A stretch of DNA of 11,886 nucleotides from Hydrogenophilales bacterium (GCA_011391655.1 JAABQE010000166.1:1-11886); one strand, 5' to 3'; shown: positions 1 through 7,767, numbered from the stretch's first letter. The notes: a model not told the origin generated them from the letters alone. Numbers and translations: made by a program.

Positions 1-299
1 CCCGGCAAGCCGAATTCGATTGCGATCGCGGCATACAAACCGCGTGGGTCAAGTCCAGGATTGGGCACGAATGCCGCCTGCAAGCGTGGCGGCAGGCTGT
101 TCAACAAGCGGCGCAGCAGCAGGGTTTTACCGGTCCCGACCTCGCCTTCGACTACTAAAAAGCCTTCGCCTGCGCTCAATGCGTACAGCAGGGTTTCATG
201 CGCGTCCTGATGCGAATGGGCAGGGAAAAAGAAACTGGTGTCGGGGGTCAGCCCAAACGGCGGCTCGCGCAGGCCGAAATGCCCCCACCAGGTGGTCAT
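1..299 (-). CDS. mshM: MshM, AAA ATPase of MSHA pilus biogenesis (N-terminal part; runs off the window)
   Basis: Translating the minus strand from an ATG at 299 gives 99 residues with no stop before the window edge. It starts MTTWWGHFGLREPPFGLTPD, the usual opening of ExeA/GspA-like ATPases (a short hydrophobic, aromatic stretch with an FGL-P-D motif). The Walker A loop GEVGTGKT lies at residues 52-59. The Walker B and the C-terminal part lie outside the window. Family members are inner-membrane or cytoplasmic AAA+ ATPases; ExeA works with ExeB in peptidoglycan remodelling so that the secretin can assemble, and MshM is thought to act similarly for MshL. The start codon overlaps the mshL stop in an ATGA arrangement, so the two genes are probably translationally coupled. 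The identification is strong; the exact biochemical role is inferred from the family. Confidence 0.9.
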   Translation of the reverse strand, partial: MTTWWGHFGLREPPFGLTPDTSFFFPAHSHQDAHETLLYALSAGEGFLVVEGEVGTGKTLLLRRLLNSLPPRLQAAFVPNPGLDPRGLYAAIAIEFGLP

Positions 300-1954
300 G
301 GCATGTTGGCTTCCGTGTGCTCTAATTCCTGGAAGCGACGCTTGGTGTCATCCAGGTCACGACTCCAGTCCTCGTGATCCCGAATCAGCGTTGTCTTGAT
401 CAAGACGACCATCTCGCGCTTCCGGCTAAGCCGGCTGGTGTTGCCAAACAGCTGCCCCACATAGGGAATATCACCGAGCATCGGAAGCCGGTTATTGGCG
501 TCGTCGCTATATTGGCTCATCAACCCGCCAATGGCCACAATCTGGCCATCCTTGAGGCGCACCACGCTGTCGGTTTCCGAAATGCTGCTGGATGCCAGTG
601 GCAGGACGAGCTCGCCAAACGTTCCCAGATCTACCCGCTGCGTTTTCTCCCTGACACTGCTGATCGAAGGCCGAACGTGCAGCGTGATGTTGTCCTTGTC
701 ATCGATTTGCGGCGTGACATCGAGTGCAATGCCCGAAAAAAACGGCTGGACCACGACGCTGGGCGGCGTCGAGGCGACACCGACCGCAGCCGGCGTACCG
801 CCGGTGATTTCCGTCACAAAGAAGTCGTCCGTCCCTACCCGGAGCACGGCCTTCTGGTTGTTGATGGTGGCAATACGCGGACTGGACAGGACATGCACCG
901 AACCCTGACGCTTGACCAGGTTAATGACGGCGGCGAAATCACCGTCGTTGAAAGCCAGCGCGAACACCCCCTTTGCGACATCGGTCGCCACCGGCAGGGA
1001 ACTGGCGAGAATTTCGCCCATGGTGCCAGTAATGCTTTGATCAATATTAAGGTTGCCCAGGTTGGCCCCGGAAGCCGCCAGGTATTGCGAGCCTTGCAGG
1101 GTTACCCAGTTGATGCCGGACAGGTAGCCGTCATTCAGCTCGACCTCCATGATTTTCGCTTCCAGCATCACCTGACGGGCGCTCACCAGTTCCGAGGCAC
1201 GCAGATACTTTTCCACCATATGCAAGCTGGCTGGCGCGGCCTTGACGATGATAATGCCGGTCTGCGGGCTGACCACCACGCTACCCGCCTCACCGACCAG
1301 CGTTTTCAGGGAAGTAACGACCTCTTCCCAATATCTCGAATCGGTCGATGTCTGCACGCTGGTGGTTTCCAGCGACTTGGACGCGCTGGCAGGGGCCGAG
1401 CCACCCGCACCCCCGCCGCCGCCCGACGCGTTGCTCAGGCTGACCGAACCGGACACGACGCGGGTATCCGACATCCCCTTGCGCTGCATGGCCAGTGAAT
1501 TCAGATGGTAGACCCGCGCCTGGATAGCGGGAGACGGCACGATAATGCGCTTGCCCTGAACCTCATATTCGTAACCGTACAGCGCGCGCACCGCTTCCAT
1601 TGCCTCGGGTACGGTCACATTTTTCAGATTGAGCGTCAGGGTGCCGGACACATCCGGATGAACCAGCATGCTGTAGGGCGTACCCGTCACCATGCCCATG
1701 AACACTTCGGACGCCTTGGCATTGTTCACCGTCAGGCTGAAGCGCGGCTCGGTGCTGGCAGCTTTCATCGCAGCCGGCTTCTCGCGCACGGCCTCCATGA
1801 CGGCCTGCTGCACGGCAGCCGGCGGCGGGGCGACCGGTGTCGGCGGGTTGACGGTCGCTTCGAGCGCAGTATTCATTGCCTCGTTGCCCCCCTTTCCAAC
1901 CGGGCCGACACAGCCGGACAAAATCAATACAGCCAAGAGGATGGATTTATGCAT
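296..1954 (-). CDS. mshL: MshL, outer-membrane secretin of the MSHA pilus (lipoprotein)
   Basis: 552 residues. MshL forms the multimeric outer-membrane pore through which the pilus leaves. The N-terminus is a short lipoprotein signal peptide with lipobox LSGC (Cys15). A Pro/Ala-rich linker (about 35-70) is followed by a secretin N0/STN-type domain (about 72-140), a Gly/Ser-rich insert (about 168-193), an N1-like domain (about 205-255) and the secretin barrel (about 262-525). Secretin hallmarks include VLSSPRIATINNQKA (355-369), LKDGQIVAIGGLM (467-479) and RLPMLGDIPYVGQLFG (489-504). I chose the ATG at 1954 because AGGA lies 9 bases upstream and the lipoprotein signal then has a normal short n-region. 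A GTG at 1975, overlapping the mshK stop as GTGA, would add seven residues but has no visible ribosome binding site. The gene lies between mshK and mshM in the assembly block. Confidence 0.95.
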   Translation of the reverse strand: MHKSILLAVLILSGCVGPVGKGGNEAMNTALEATVNPPTPVAPPPAAVQQAVMEAVREKPAAMKAASTEPRFSLTVNNAKASEVFMGMVTGTPYSMLVHPDVSGTLTLNLKNVTVPEAMEAVRALYGYEYEVQGKRIIVPSPAIQARVYHLNSLAMQRKGMSDTRVVSGSVSLSNASGGGGGAGGSAPASASKSLETTSVQTSTDSRYWEEVVTSLKTLVGEAGSVVVSPQTGIIIVKAAPASLHMVEKYLRASELVSARQVMLEAKIMEVELNDGYLSGINWVTLQGSQYLAASGANLGNLNIDQSITGTMGEILASSLPVATDVAKGVFALAFNDGDFAAVINLVKRQGSVHVLSSPRIATINNQKAVLRVGTDDFFVTEITGGTPAAVGVASTPPSVVVQPFFSGIALDVTPQIDDKDNITLHVRPSISSVREKTQRVDLGTFGELVLPLASSSISETDSVVRLKDGQIVAIGGLMSQYSDDANNRLPMLGDIPYVGQLFGNTSRLSRKREMVVLIKTTLIRDHEDWSRDLDDTKRRFQELEHTEANMP

Positions 1955-1963
1955 GTTCAGTAT

Positions 1964-1967
1964 TCCT
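1964..1967 (-). promoter_or_regulatory. Ribosome binding site that decides the mshL start
   Basis: AGGA on the minus strand lies 9 bases before the ATG at 1954. It supports that start over the GTG at 1975, which has no Shine-Dalgarno-like sequence upstream. Confidence 0.55.
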
Positions 1968-1971
1968 GGTT

Positions 1972-2340
1972 TCACCGCGCCGGGCGGGTCAGCGCCTGCG
2001 GTTGGGTGCGAATCGCATCATTGAACAGATAAACGGTACGGCGTCCGCCTCTGCCCGAAATAACAATATGATCTTCATGGATGGCCGTCACCTGTCCCCC
2101 TTCAACCGCGTCACCCAGCTTGACAGTTGTCCCCCCATACCACGCGATCGACTCCCTGCCATTCAACCGCACCCAGGCAAGACTGGCTGCCTCAGGCGCG
2201 GCTTCGACACCCGCACCAACATTCACCCGGCTTTTAGGTAGCTCGGTGGGATCCAGCGCGGCAGCAGCTCCGCCGGTGGCGAGCAACAGCACCAGCGTCA
2301 ATTGCACGTTCAGCATCCAACGGCTCATACCCGCAACCAT
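1972..2340 (-). CDS. mshK: MshK, periplasmic pilus assembly protein (PilP/GspC-like)
   Basis: 122 residues. Residues 1-28 form a signal peptide or membrane anchor with a hydrophobic core (LTLVLLLATGGAAAA) followed by LDPTELPKS, the typical start of the mature region in MshK and PilP-like proteins ('DPT.P'). The C-terminal half (about 70-112) reads as a small beta domain: KLGDAVEGGQVTAIHEDHIV followed by a basic VYLF strand, the same pattern as the homology region of GspC and PilP. The probable role is to link the inner-membrane MshI/N/J proteins with the MshL secretin in the periplasm. The ATG at 2340 has GGAGG four bases upstream. An alternative ATG at 2328 overlaps the mshJ stop as ATGA and would drop four residues. 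The identification rests on gene position and weak sequence patterns; MshK proteins are poorly conserved. Confidence 0.82.
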   Translation of the reverse strand: MVAGMSRWMLNVQLTLVLLLATGGAAAALDPTELPKSRVNVGAGVEAAPEAASLAWVRLNGRESIAWYGGTTVKLGDAVEGGQVTAIHEDHIVISGRGGRRTVYLFNDAIRTQPQALTRPAR

Positions 2341-2981
2341 GCTTCCTCCAGACTCAGGGTGTGCACCGTCAGGGTGAGCGTCAGCTCGGGGCGGGCAGCG
2401 GTATCAAGCGTCGCCTCGATCCAGTTCAAATTCCACGGCAACGCCTCCAGCCGTTCAAGATAAGCGAGCAGCTCGGGATAACGACCGCTCACGGTCATTT
2501 CAAAACCGTGCCGATAGAATCCCGGCGGCGCACCTTCAGCGGCGCCCTGCAACGCTACCGGTAGCGGGCTGAGCGTTTTGAAGCTGACCATTCGAAGATT
2601 ACCCTGCTCGCGCACCACTTCCTTCAGCACTTGGTGCATCCGCTCGGGCGGAACCAGCGAACGCCCGCGCACGTCGAGTTCGACATTCAGCGCAGCCAGT
2701 CGCGCCTCCTGCGCGGCGAGTACGTCCCGCACCACTTGATCCGGGTCGAGCCCTGCCTTGCCGGCAAGCTGCTGCCGCTGCTGCATAATGAGTTCAAGCG
2801 TCGAATCGGCGGCCTGCAGGCGGCTGTGCGCGGCCTGTTTGCGCAACTGCCCGGCATCGACCAACTGGGTTTGCAACAGGGCAATGACGACAACCAGTGC
2901 GGCAGCAAAAATGAACACGCGCTCGCGCAGACTCATCGCGCCCACCCGCTCGCTGATCTGCTGCAACTTTTCACTGGCCAT
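2325..2981 (-). CDS. mshJ: MshJ, inner-membrane alignment protein (PilO-like)
   Basis: 218 residues. A short cytoplasmic N-terminus (MASEKLQQISERVGAMSLRE) precedes one membrane helix (about 21-39, RVFIFAAALVVVIALL) and a long heptad-rich region (about 42-110, many Gln, Arg, Ala and Leu). A mixed alpha/beta domain to the C-terminus follows, with FEMTVSGRYPELLAYLERLE near residue 165, the ferredoxin-like pattern seen in PilO and GspM. It probably pairs with the PilN-like protein encoded just upstream to form the periplasmic part of the alignment subcomplex. I placed the start at 2981, where AGGGA lies six bases upstream and the protein begins like known MshJ. The open frame extends further upstream to 3092, but that part only shadows the PilN-like gene. 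The start lies 11 bases inside the upstream gene. Confidence 0.88.
   Translation of the reverse strand: MASEKLQQISERVGAMSLRERVFIFAAALVVVIALLQTQLVDAGQLRKQAAHSRLQAADSTLELIMQQRQQLAGKAGLDPDQVVRDVLAAQEARLAALNVELDVRGRSLVPPERMHQVLKEVVREQGNLRMVSFKTLSPLPVALQGAAEGAPPGFYRHGFEMTVSGRYPELLAYLERLEALPWNLNWIEATLDTAARPELTLTLTVHTLSLEEAWLRV
2345..2349 (-). promoter_or_regulatory. Ribosome binding site before mshK
   Basis: GGAGG on the minus strand, inside the 3' end of mshJ, four bases before the ATG at 2340. It favours that start over the ATG at 2328, which would be 16 bases away. Confidence 0.5.
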
Positions 2982-3624
2982 GGGATGTCCCTTCGTCTGC
3001 CGATTTTGCCTGGCTGCCCGAGTACAACGCAAAATCGATGTGCTCAGGCAGCACGGCCGTCTGGGTTGTGCCATCGCCGGCGGGCGGCGCAAGCACAGCG
3101 TTCATGCCGGAAAACTTCATCCCGGAAAAAGCGGCCTGCTTGCCGAGTTGATCCAGATAGGTGGTCAGCAGCCCGGCATTCAAGGCCGATCCCTTGAGGG
3201 CCACATAGTCCGGCGAGAGGGTGAATCCATTCAACCAGACGCCTTCCATCCGGCTTTGTGCGAGCGCATTCAGACGCGAAGCAAAACCGGTCGAGGTGTT
3301 TTTGATTGTGCTGTTGATCGACGCCAGCAGTGCTTCGCGTTGCGCCACCTGAGCCTGCGTCGCCTTGACGCGCTCGGTCAGCAGCGCGCTCACTGGCCGG
3401 CTGGCAGCAGCACTCAAGCGATCCAGTTCCTGCTGCGCAGCAGCTTGCCGTGCTTCCTGCTGCGCCGCGCGTGTGTCGAGTCCCCCCGCCTGATAGTGCA
3501 GATAGCCGCCCCAGGCAAGCATGCCTGCCACAACCAGGCCCAGCGCCAGCGCCATTTCGCGCAAACCAAAGGCGTAGCGCTTTTTCAGCAGCAGCGGGCT
3601 GATGAGATTGATCTGCTGGCTCAT
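2971..3624 (-). CDS. PilN-like fimbrial assembly protein of the MSHA locus
   Basis: 217 residues. The N-terminus MSQQINLISPLLLKKRYAF carries the INL motif (5-7) that in PilN proteins docks into the PilM groove, which is established for the Pil system and inferred here. A single membrane helix (about 24-44) is followed by an Ala/Gln/Arg-rich coiled coil (about 47-105) and a small C-terminal alpha/beta region. The protein ends in a polar tail (SADEGTSHGQ). Its length and layout match PilN, GspL C-terminal and MshI2-type proteins. The ATG overlaps the stop of the PilM-like gene (ATGA), so the two are likely made in equal amounts. The gene is often labelled mshI2 or simply 'fimbrial assembly protein' in other genomes, so I leave the symbol empty. 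Confidence 0.87.
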   Translation of the reverse strand: MSQQINLISPLLLKKRYAFGLREMALALGLVVAGMLAWGGYLHYQAGGLDTRAAQQEARQAAAQQELDRLSAAASRPVSALLTERVKATQAQVAQREALLASINSTIKNTSTGFASRLNALAQSRMEGVWLNGFTLSPDYVALKGSALNAGLLTTYLDQLGKQAAFSGMKFSGMNAVLAPPAGDGTTQTAVLPEHIDFALYSGSQAKSADEGTSHGQ

Positions 3625-4529
3625 GGTTTGGTGTCTTCCATGCGCAAGGCCGCGCCGATGGCGTGAAAGCAGGGAGCGGGCAGCGCGTTGATGTCAGGAA
3701 ACGCAGCCATATCCAGCGATTTCGACAGATCCAGCATGTCGACCGGCAAGGCCAGATTGCCTGCCAGCGCATCGCGCAGGCGCTCGACATTCTCCATCGG
3801 CACCAGCAGCAGGCGATCGACCGGAATGCCGCCAAACTGGCGGTCGAAATGATCCAGCGTGCGCTGGATTTCCAGCGTCATGCGCTCCAGCGCATCACTC
3901 GCAGTCGCGCCATCCAGCAGCGCCTGGGTCACGCCCAGGGTGCGCGCCACGCACAACTCGCCGTCCAGCGTCACCGTCAGCAAACCGCCGGTTTCAATAA
4001 ACGAAAAGACCGCCAGCGCGCGACCCGGGGTTTCCAGCCGGGTGGCCAGGTTGCGCTGGGCAGTTTCGATGATGTCGATGATGGCGAGTTTCAGACCGGC
4101 GCTGGTTGCAAGCGCGGTTTCCTCGGCAAGCAGGCTGTTTTTTGCCGCCACCGCGAACAGCTGGCGAACGTGGCTCAGGTGCTCCGGATGCGGGACTTGC
4201 AGGACGTCCACCGTGCCATCGTTGGCGTGGTAATCGAGCATGTCCTGAATTTGCCAGCGCACTGCTGACTTGATTTCTTCTGCAGGTACGTTCGGCGTAT
4301 CGAGCAAGCGCAATTTGTAATCGGCCGGCCGCAGCACCAGGCTGACCGGACCCTTGCCATGCAGCCCGGCCAAGGCCTCGTTCCAGTTGTCACCGTTGAC
4401 GGGCACCACGCCGACCGCGAGCAGTTTGGGCACCGCCAGCCGGCGGTCAACGCGTGCATACGCAATGCGTCCCGGAAGCCGCAAATACGCTGTTAAGCCC
4501 TGCTCGGTTACTCGACGGAAAAACCGCAT
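3621..4529 (-). CDS. mshI: MshI, cytoplasmic actin-like assembly protein (PilM-like)
   Basis: 302 residues. No signal peptide or membrane helix is visible, which fits a cytoplasmic protein recruited to the membrane by its PilN-like partner. The segment LVLRPADYKLRLLDTPNVPA (65-83) followed by EEIKSAVRWQIQDMLDY (84-100) is characteristic of MshI and PilM-type proteins. Later alternating beta strands (LAVFSFIETGGLLTVTLDGE) suggest the second actin-like lobe. It probably links the MshE motor to the envelope complex. The ATG at 4529 has AGG eight bases upstream and is preceded by a 67-base gap with a promoter-like sequence, so this gene probably leads its own transcription unit: mshI, pilN-like, mshJ, mshK, mshL, mshM. 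Confidence 0.9.
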   Translation of the reverse strand: MRFFRRVTEQGLTAYLRLPGRIAYARVDRRLAVPKLLAVGVVPVNGDNWNEALAGLHGKGPVSLVLRPADYKLRLLDTPNVPAEEIKSAVRWQIQDMLDYHANDGTVDVLQVPHPEHLSHVRQLFAVAAKNSLLAEETALATSAGLKLAIIDIIETAQRNLATRLETPGRALAVFSFIETGGLLTVTLDGELCVARTLGVTQALLDGATASDALERMTLEIQRTLDHFDRQFGGIPVDRLLLVPMENVERLRDALAGNLALPVDMLDLSKSLDMAAFPDINALPAPCFHAIGAALRMEDTKP

Positions 4530-4553
4530 GGTTCAAACCTGAAAATTTTCCTG

Positions 4554-4582
4554 AACTTAAACAAACAAGTCATTGTTGTCAA
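4554..4582 (-). promoter_or_regulatory. Candidate sigma70 promoter for the mshI-mshM block
   Basis: On the minus strand a perfect TTGACA (-35; 4577-4582) is followed after 17 bases by TAAGTT (4554-4559). The latter keeps the three most conserved -10 positions (T, A and final T). The -10 ends 24 bases before the mshI ATG, leaving a short leader with an AGG ribosome site. This is one of only two real gaps in the locus. The -10 is only 3 of 6, so the call is moderate. Confidence 0.45.
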
Positions 4583-4597
4583 AGGATTTAACCCGTT

Positions 4598-7285
4598 TCA
4601 GTACATTTCACGCTGGTAAATCAGCGATTTGCTGCCGCGATACAGGCCAAAACTTGCCCGCGCTACTGGATTCTGATCGAACGCGCCGCCCGTCCAGGCC
4701 CCTTGCAACCAGGTTTGCGATGCCCCAGCAACGGCGGTTGCAGCCCCGCCCACGCAACTGCTGCCGCTGCCGGTTGCGCCCAGTTGAAGGGTGAGATCGA
4801 CGCTGCCGCTGTTGTTCATGCCTGGTGCGGCAATGCCGGGGGCGGTAAAGCGGAGATTGCCCCGGCCGGCATTGAAGCGGCCAGACAGCACCACCGAGGT
4901 TTCGCACGCATTGAGATGCCGCCGCCAGCTGGACAGCGCCACCTGGTTGGCGTCAAGCCGGGTACAGGCATCCGCCGCATTGCGGGCAAAGCCACTGCCG
5001 GTCCAGTACTGGGTTTCGATCGGCACCGGCAAACCCAGCAGTTCCGAACCGTGGGCATTCGTCAGCACCAGCCGCCCGAAACGGATTTCCTTGCCGGCGT
5101 CGAACGTAATGTCGGCGAACAATGCCGCTGCCGTCGTGTCGATGAAGCCATTGCCGGAAACGGCATTCTCGGCACTGTCGCGGATACGCATCGAGAGGTT
5201 GATGGCCGCTGCAAAAGGCGCAACCGGCGTGGCGCGCATGAATGCAACGACATCGTCCACATGGGCTGTCAGCGTGCCCGCCCCACTGCCGGTCGCATTG
5301 ACCTCGGGCGTCCCCACCAGGCCGGTATCCAGCGTGCCGCTGGCGGCGACATACGTTTGCGTCACCCCGGCCGGATCGAGCTTCCACAGCGATCCTGCAT
5401 AGTTCAGCGTGATGCCCCCCGTAGCGTTTTTCGCCGTGATCGTGGCCTGCGGCAGGGTGAGATAGCCGAAAGGCTGGCCCGCATAGGTGAACGAGCGCGT
5501 GGCGCAGGCCGTGTCGTTGAAGGTCTTGAACAGCGGCACGCTGGTGGTCGCCAGATCGAAATGGTCGGGAACAAAGCGCCCCACATTGAACACCGCCGAT
5601 TCGATATTCCTGTCGGCCGCGCTGGAACCGTCGGCCGCATCCACCGCCGCAAAGCTGGCATCCACCCATTTCATGCTGAAGGCGCCCACGTCCGAATAGC
5701 TGGCACTGGTGGTCGTCAGCGTGCCGCCTGCGGGTGACCACGTGCCGGTTGCAAGGGTGCCCAGCGTGCAGCCCGTGCCGGGCAGAATGCAGGCCGTCAG
5801 GCTGGCCACCGGATTGCCGGCGTAATTGGCCGTGGCGGCGCCGGCCGCGTTGTATGCCGTAGCCGCCATGCGAAACGGCTGACCGGCCCGGTGAACGTTG
5901 CCGCCGGACACCGCAATGTTATAGAGCGGGCGGGCGCTGCCTTGCGTCCGGCTGTCGGCATCGCTGACTGTCATGCCTGCGAAGTTTGCCGGCCGGATGG
6001 CAAAGTTGTCGCGTGAGCAGCTGGTGATGGCGGGGCTGGCTCCCGAGTAAATGATGCGTGCCCGCACATCGCGCCAGGCTTCGGCAACCGCCGGCAGTGC
6101 AAGCGTCGCCTTGCCATTGCTGAGCAGGACGCTCTGGGTGTGAAGGACGGTCGAAGCGACTGGGCAGTGGGTTGCATCCAGTGCCGCACCCGGCATCGTG
6201 TTGCCCAGCAGCTGAACCTGCACCGTGCCGTTGAACATGGTTTGCGCCGCCGTGCCACCGCTGTCGAGTGCATGGATATCCAGGCTGAAAGCCTGTCCGG
6301 CGATCTTGGTCTTGATTGCGCCGGTCACTGCATTCGCGCCCACATCCACCGCATTGAATGCTCCTGCGCTGGACTGCACCATGACCGTCGCGCTGGCACT
6401 GTTGTTCGCGGTAACCGGATCCGAATTATTGGACAAGGCGGTTGCCGTATTGATCAGGCTGCCCGACTCGGTACCGGTCGCTACCAGGGTCAGGGTATGT
6501 GATCCATTCACTGCCAGCGACCCCAGGGTCCAGAGTCCGGTCGTCGCGTTATAGGCTCCGGCGGTCACCGTATGCGACACATAGGACAGCCCCGCCGGAA
6601 GCAACTCGCTGACGGCCACCGTGCTGGCGATCGACGGCCCCAGGTTGGTGACCGTAATCGTGAAACTGACGCTGCCGTCGAGCGCGATGCTCGCCATGCT
6701 GGCCGTCTTCGAGACAGACAAGTCGGCGGCACTGCCGTCCGGCGTGTTGCCGCCACATCGGGAAGCGAACGAACCGGAGCCCGTTCCAGGCGTGTTGCGC
6801 CATGACCCCACGCCATCTGGGCTACGGTCTACCCCTTTGCGGGACGCTTCGATTTGCACGTCGGTCGGTGTGCTATGGAAGCCGCAAACCGGATAAGGCA
6901 CATAAAAATCCGATGCCGGCAGGGCGGTGCGCGTGCGCACGAGATCCACCACGTTATCGTTCTGGTCGAGCAGGACAATATCCGTGTCGAACGGCGTCTG
7001 GTTCGACGCGAATGAAACCACGGAGTACTCGCCACAGGATTCTGCCGCTGGCAGGGTCTTGAGAACATAGCTGCTGGACGAGGTGTACAAGCGTATTTTC
7101 CAGCCGGTCATGGACACAGCAGTGTTGAGCCGTTTGACTTCGACAAAGTCGGACTGATGGTTGTATTCGTTCAAGGTCGCCGCGCCGATGTAGGTCGAAC
7201 ACGTGCCTGCGGCGTGAGCGGCCGCACCCAGCGTGGCAGCCCACGCCATGACGGCAAGCTGGCACAAACGCTTCATCGTCAGCAT
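4598..7285 (-). CDS. mshQ: MshQ, large secreted tip/adhesin-like protein with LTD-like, DUF11 and DUF6701 regions
   Basis: 895 residues. It has a Sec signal peptide (1-25 or 26, cut near AHA-A). Residues about 29-178 look like a lamin-tail (LTD) domain: LNEYNHQSDFVEVKRLN, then SMTGWKIRLY, then DIVLLDQNDNVVDLV, then SRKGVDRSPDGVGSWRNTPG. Residues about 187-303 form a DUF11-type Ig-like repeat (ADLSVSKTAS, FTITVTNLGPSIAS, LLPAGLSYVS). The remaining roughly 590 residues correspond to the DUF6701 MshQ core, ending in ARASFGLYRGSKSLIYQREM. The protein is probably exported and placed at the pilus tip or surface, in the position PilY1 occupies in other pili. The start at 7285 has GGAGG six bases upstream and overlaps the mshP stop by seven bases. 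The open frame continues to 7729 but only shadows mshP. The function as an adhesin is inference. Confidence 0.9.
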   Translation of the reverse strand: MLTMKRLCQLAVMAWAATLGAAAHAAGTCSTYIGAATLNEYNHQSDFVEVKRLNTAVSMTGWKIRLYTSSSSYVLKTLPAAESCGEYSVVSFASNQTPFDTDIVLLDQNDNVVDLVRTRTALPASDFYVPYPVCGFHSTPTDVQIEASRKGVDRSPDGVGSWRNTPGTGSGSFASRCGGNTPDGSAADLSVSKTASMASIALDGSVSFTITVTNLGPSIASTVAVSELLPAGLSYVSHTVTAGAYNATTGLWTLGSLAVNGSHTLTLVATGTESGSLINTATALSNNSDPVTANNSASATVMVQSSAGAFNAVDVGANAVTGAIKTKIAGQAFSLDIHALDSGGTAAQTMFNGTVQVQLLGNTMPGAALDATHCPVASTVLHTQSVLLSNGKATLALPAVAEAWRDVRARIIYSGASPAITSCSRDNFAIRPANFAGMTVSDADSRTQGSARPLYNIAVSGGNVHRAGQPFRMAATAYNAAGAATANYAGNPVASLTACILPGTGCTLGTLATGTWSPAGGTLTTTSASYSDVGAFSMKWVDASFAAVDAADGSSAADRNIESAVFNVGRFVPDHFDLATTSVPLFKTFNDTACATRSFTYAGQPFGYLTLPQATITAKNATGGITLNYAGSLWKLDPAGVTQTYVAASGTLDTGLVGTPEVNATGSGAGTLTAHVDDVVAFMRATPVAPFAAAINLSMRIRDSAENAVSGNGFIDTTAAALFADITFDAGKEIRFGRLVLTNAHGSELLGLPVPIETQYWTGSGFARNAADACTRLDANQVALSSWRRHLNACETSVVLSGRFNAGRGNLRFTAPGIAAPGMNNSGSVDLTLQLGATGSGSSCVGGAATAVAGASQTWLQGAWTGGAFDQNPVARASFGLYRGSKSLIYQREMY

Positions 7286-7767
7286 GGATTTCCTCCCGGG
7301 TCGGTGCAGCGCGACAGCGTCGCCGTCAGCATCCGTTCCACGTAGTCGTTGTTTCCTGCCTCGCCACTGCTGGCGGTGGCGGTGATCGAGTACACCCTCA
7401 ACAGGTTCCCGCCCTCGTCGTGGATGGCCGATGAGCACGCCACGGTCGTGGTGAAGTTTGCCAGGTCTGCGGCAAGACTGATCACGTCGCTCGACGTGCC
7501 CGCCGTGGAGCAGCCATACACTGCCGCGTTCTGGATGCTCTGCCAGGCCGCCCATTCGATCCCGGCGCGTGCTGCCTGGTAGGCGCGCCCGCCCTGAATG
7601 TCGAGCGCGCTGCTGATGTGGCTGGCGCGCGACAGCGACACCATATAGCTGCCCAGCGCCGCCAGCACGACCAGCAGGAAAATCGCGGTGGGCAGCACAA
7701 AGCCGGATTCGGCGTGGGGCCGATGGCAACCATCGAGAGCGCGACTATTTTTTCGCATGCGCATCAT
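7279..7767 (-). CDS. mshP: MshP, minor prepilin-like protein (PilX/GspK-like)
   Basis: 162 residues. A 22-residue basic leader ends in ESG, followed by the hydrophobic stretch FVLPTAIFLLVVLAALGSYM (23-42), which acts as membrane anchor and assembly helix. The likely cleavage is after Gly22. The residue at mature position 5 is Thr, not the usual Glu, as in GspK-type tip pseudopilins. The segment GGRAYQAARAGIEWAAW (about 57-73) matches the conserved region after the helix in PilX and MshP proteins. Three cysteines follow (CSTAG, VACSS and the C-terminal CTDPGGNPC pair region). The ATG at 7767 overlaps the mshO stop as ATGA; ATGs at 7764 and 7758 are possible alternatives. The gene sits between mshO and mshQ, as in other msh loci. 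Confidence 0.87.
   Translation of the reverse strand: MMRMRKNSRALDGCHRPHAESGFVLPTAIFLLVVLAALGSYMVSLSRASHISSALDIQGGRAYQAARAGIEWAAWQSIQNAAVYGCSTAGTSSDVISLAADLANFTTTVACSSAIHDEGGNLLRVYSITATASSGEAGNNDYVERMLTATLSRCTDPGGNPC
7292..7296 (-). promoter_or_regulatory. Ribosome binding site that decides the mshQ start
   Basis: GGAGG on the minus strand with a six-base spacer to the ATG at 7285, inside the end of mshP. An in-frame ATG at 7276 (MKRLCQL) would be 15 bases away, so 7285 is preferred. Confidence 0.65.

Noticed and set aside
374..1498. A 374-codon open frame on the plus strand, opposite mshL
   Set aside because: It lies wholly antisense to a clear secretin, its product has no recognisable domain and is rich in His, Arg and Gln as expected from reading a GC-rich gene backwards.
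4560..4582. Possible terminator hairpin after mshQ
   Set aside because: The only stem is AACAA/TTGTT with a 4-base loop, too weak and AT-rich, and no clean run of T follows.
4703..5737. A 344-codon open frame on the plus strand, opposite mshQ
   Set aside because: Arg/Gly/His-rich composition with no domain; long antisense frames are common in GC-rich coding DNA, and mshQ is well supported on the other strand.
7286..7729. Upstream extension of the mshQ frame giving a 1043-residue protein
   Set aside because: This part shadows mshP, has no signal peptide, and would bury the Sec signal that begins at 7285 behind a good ribosome site.
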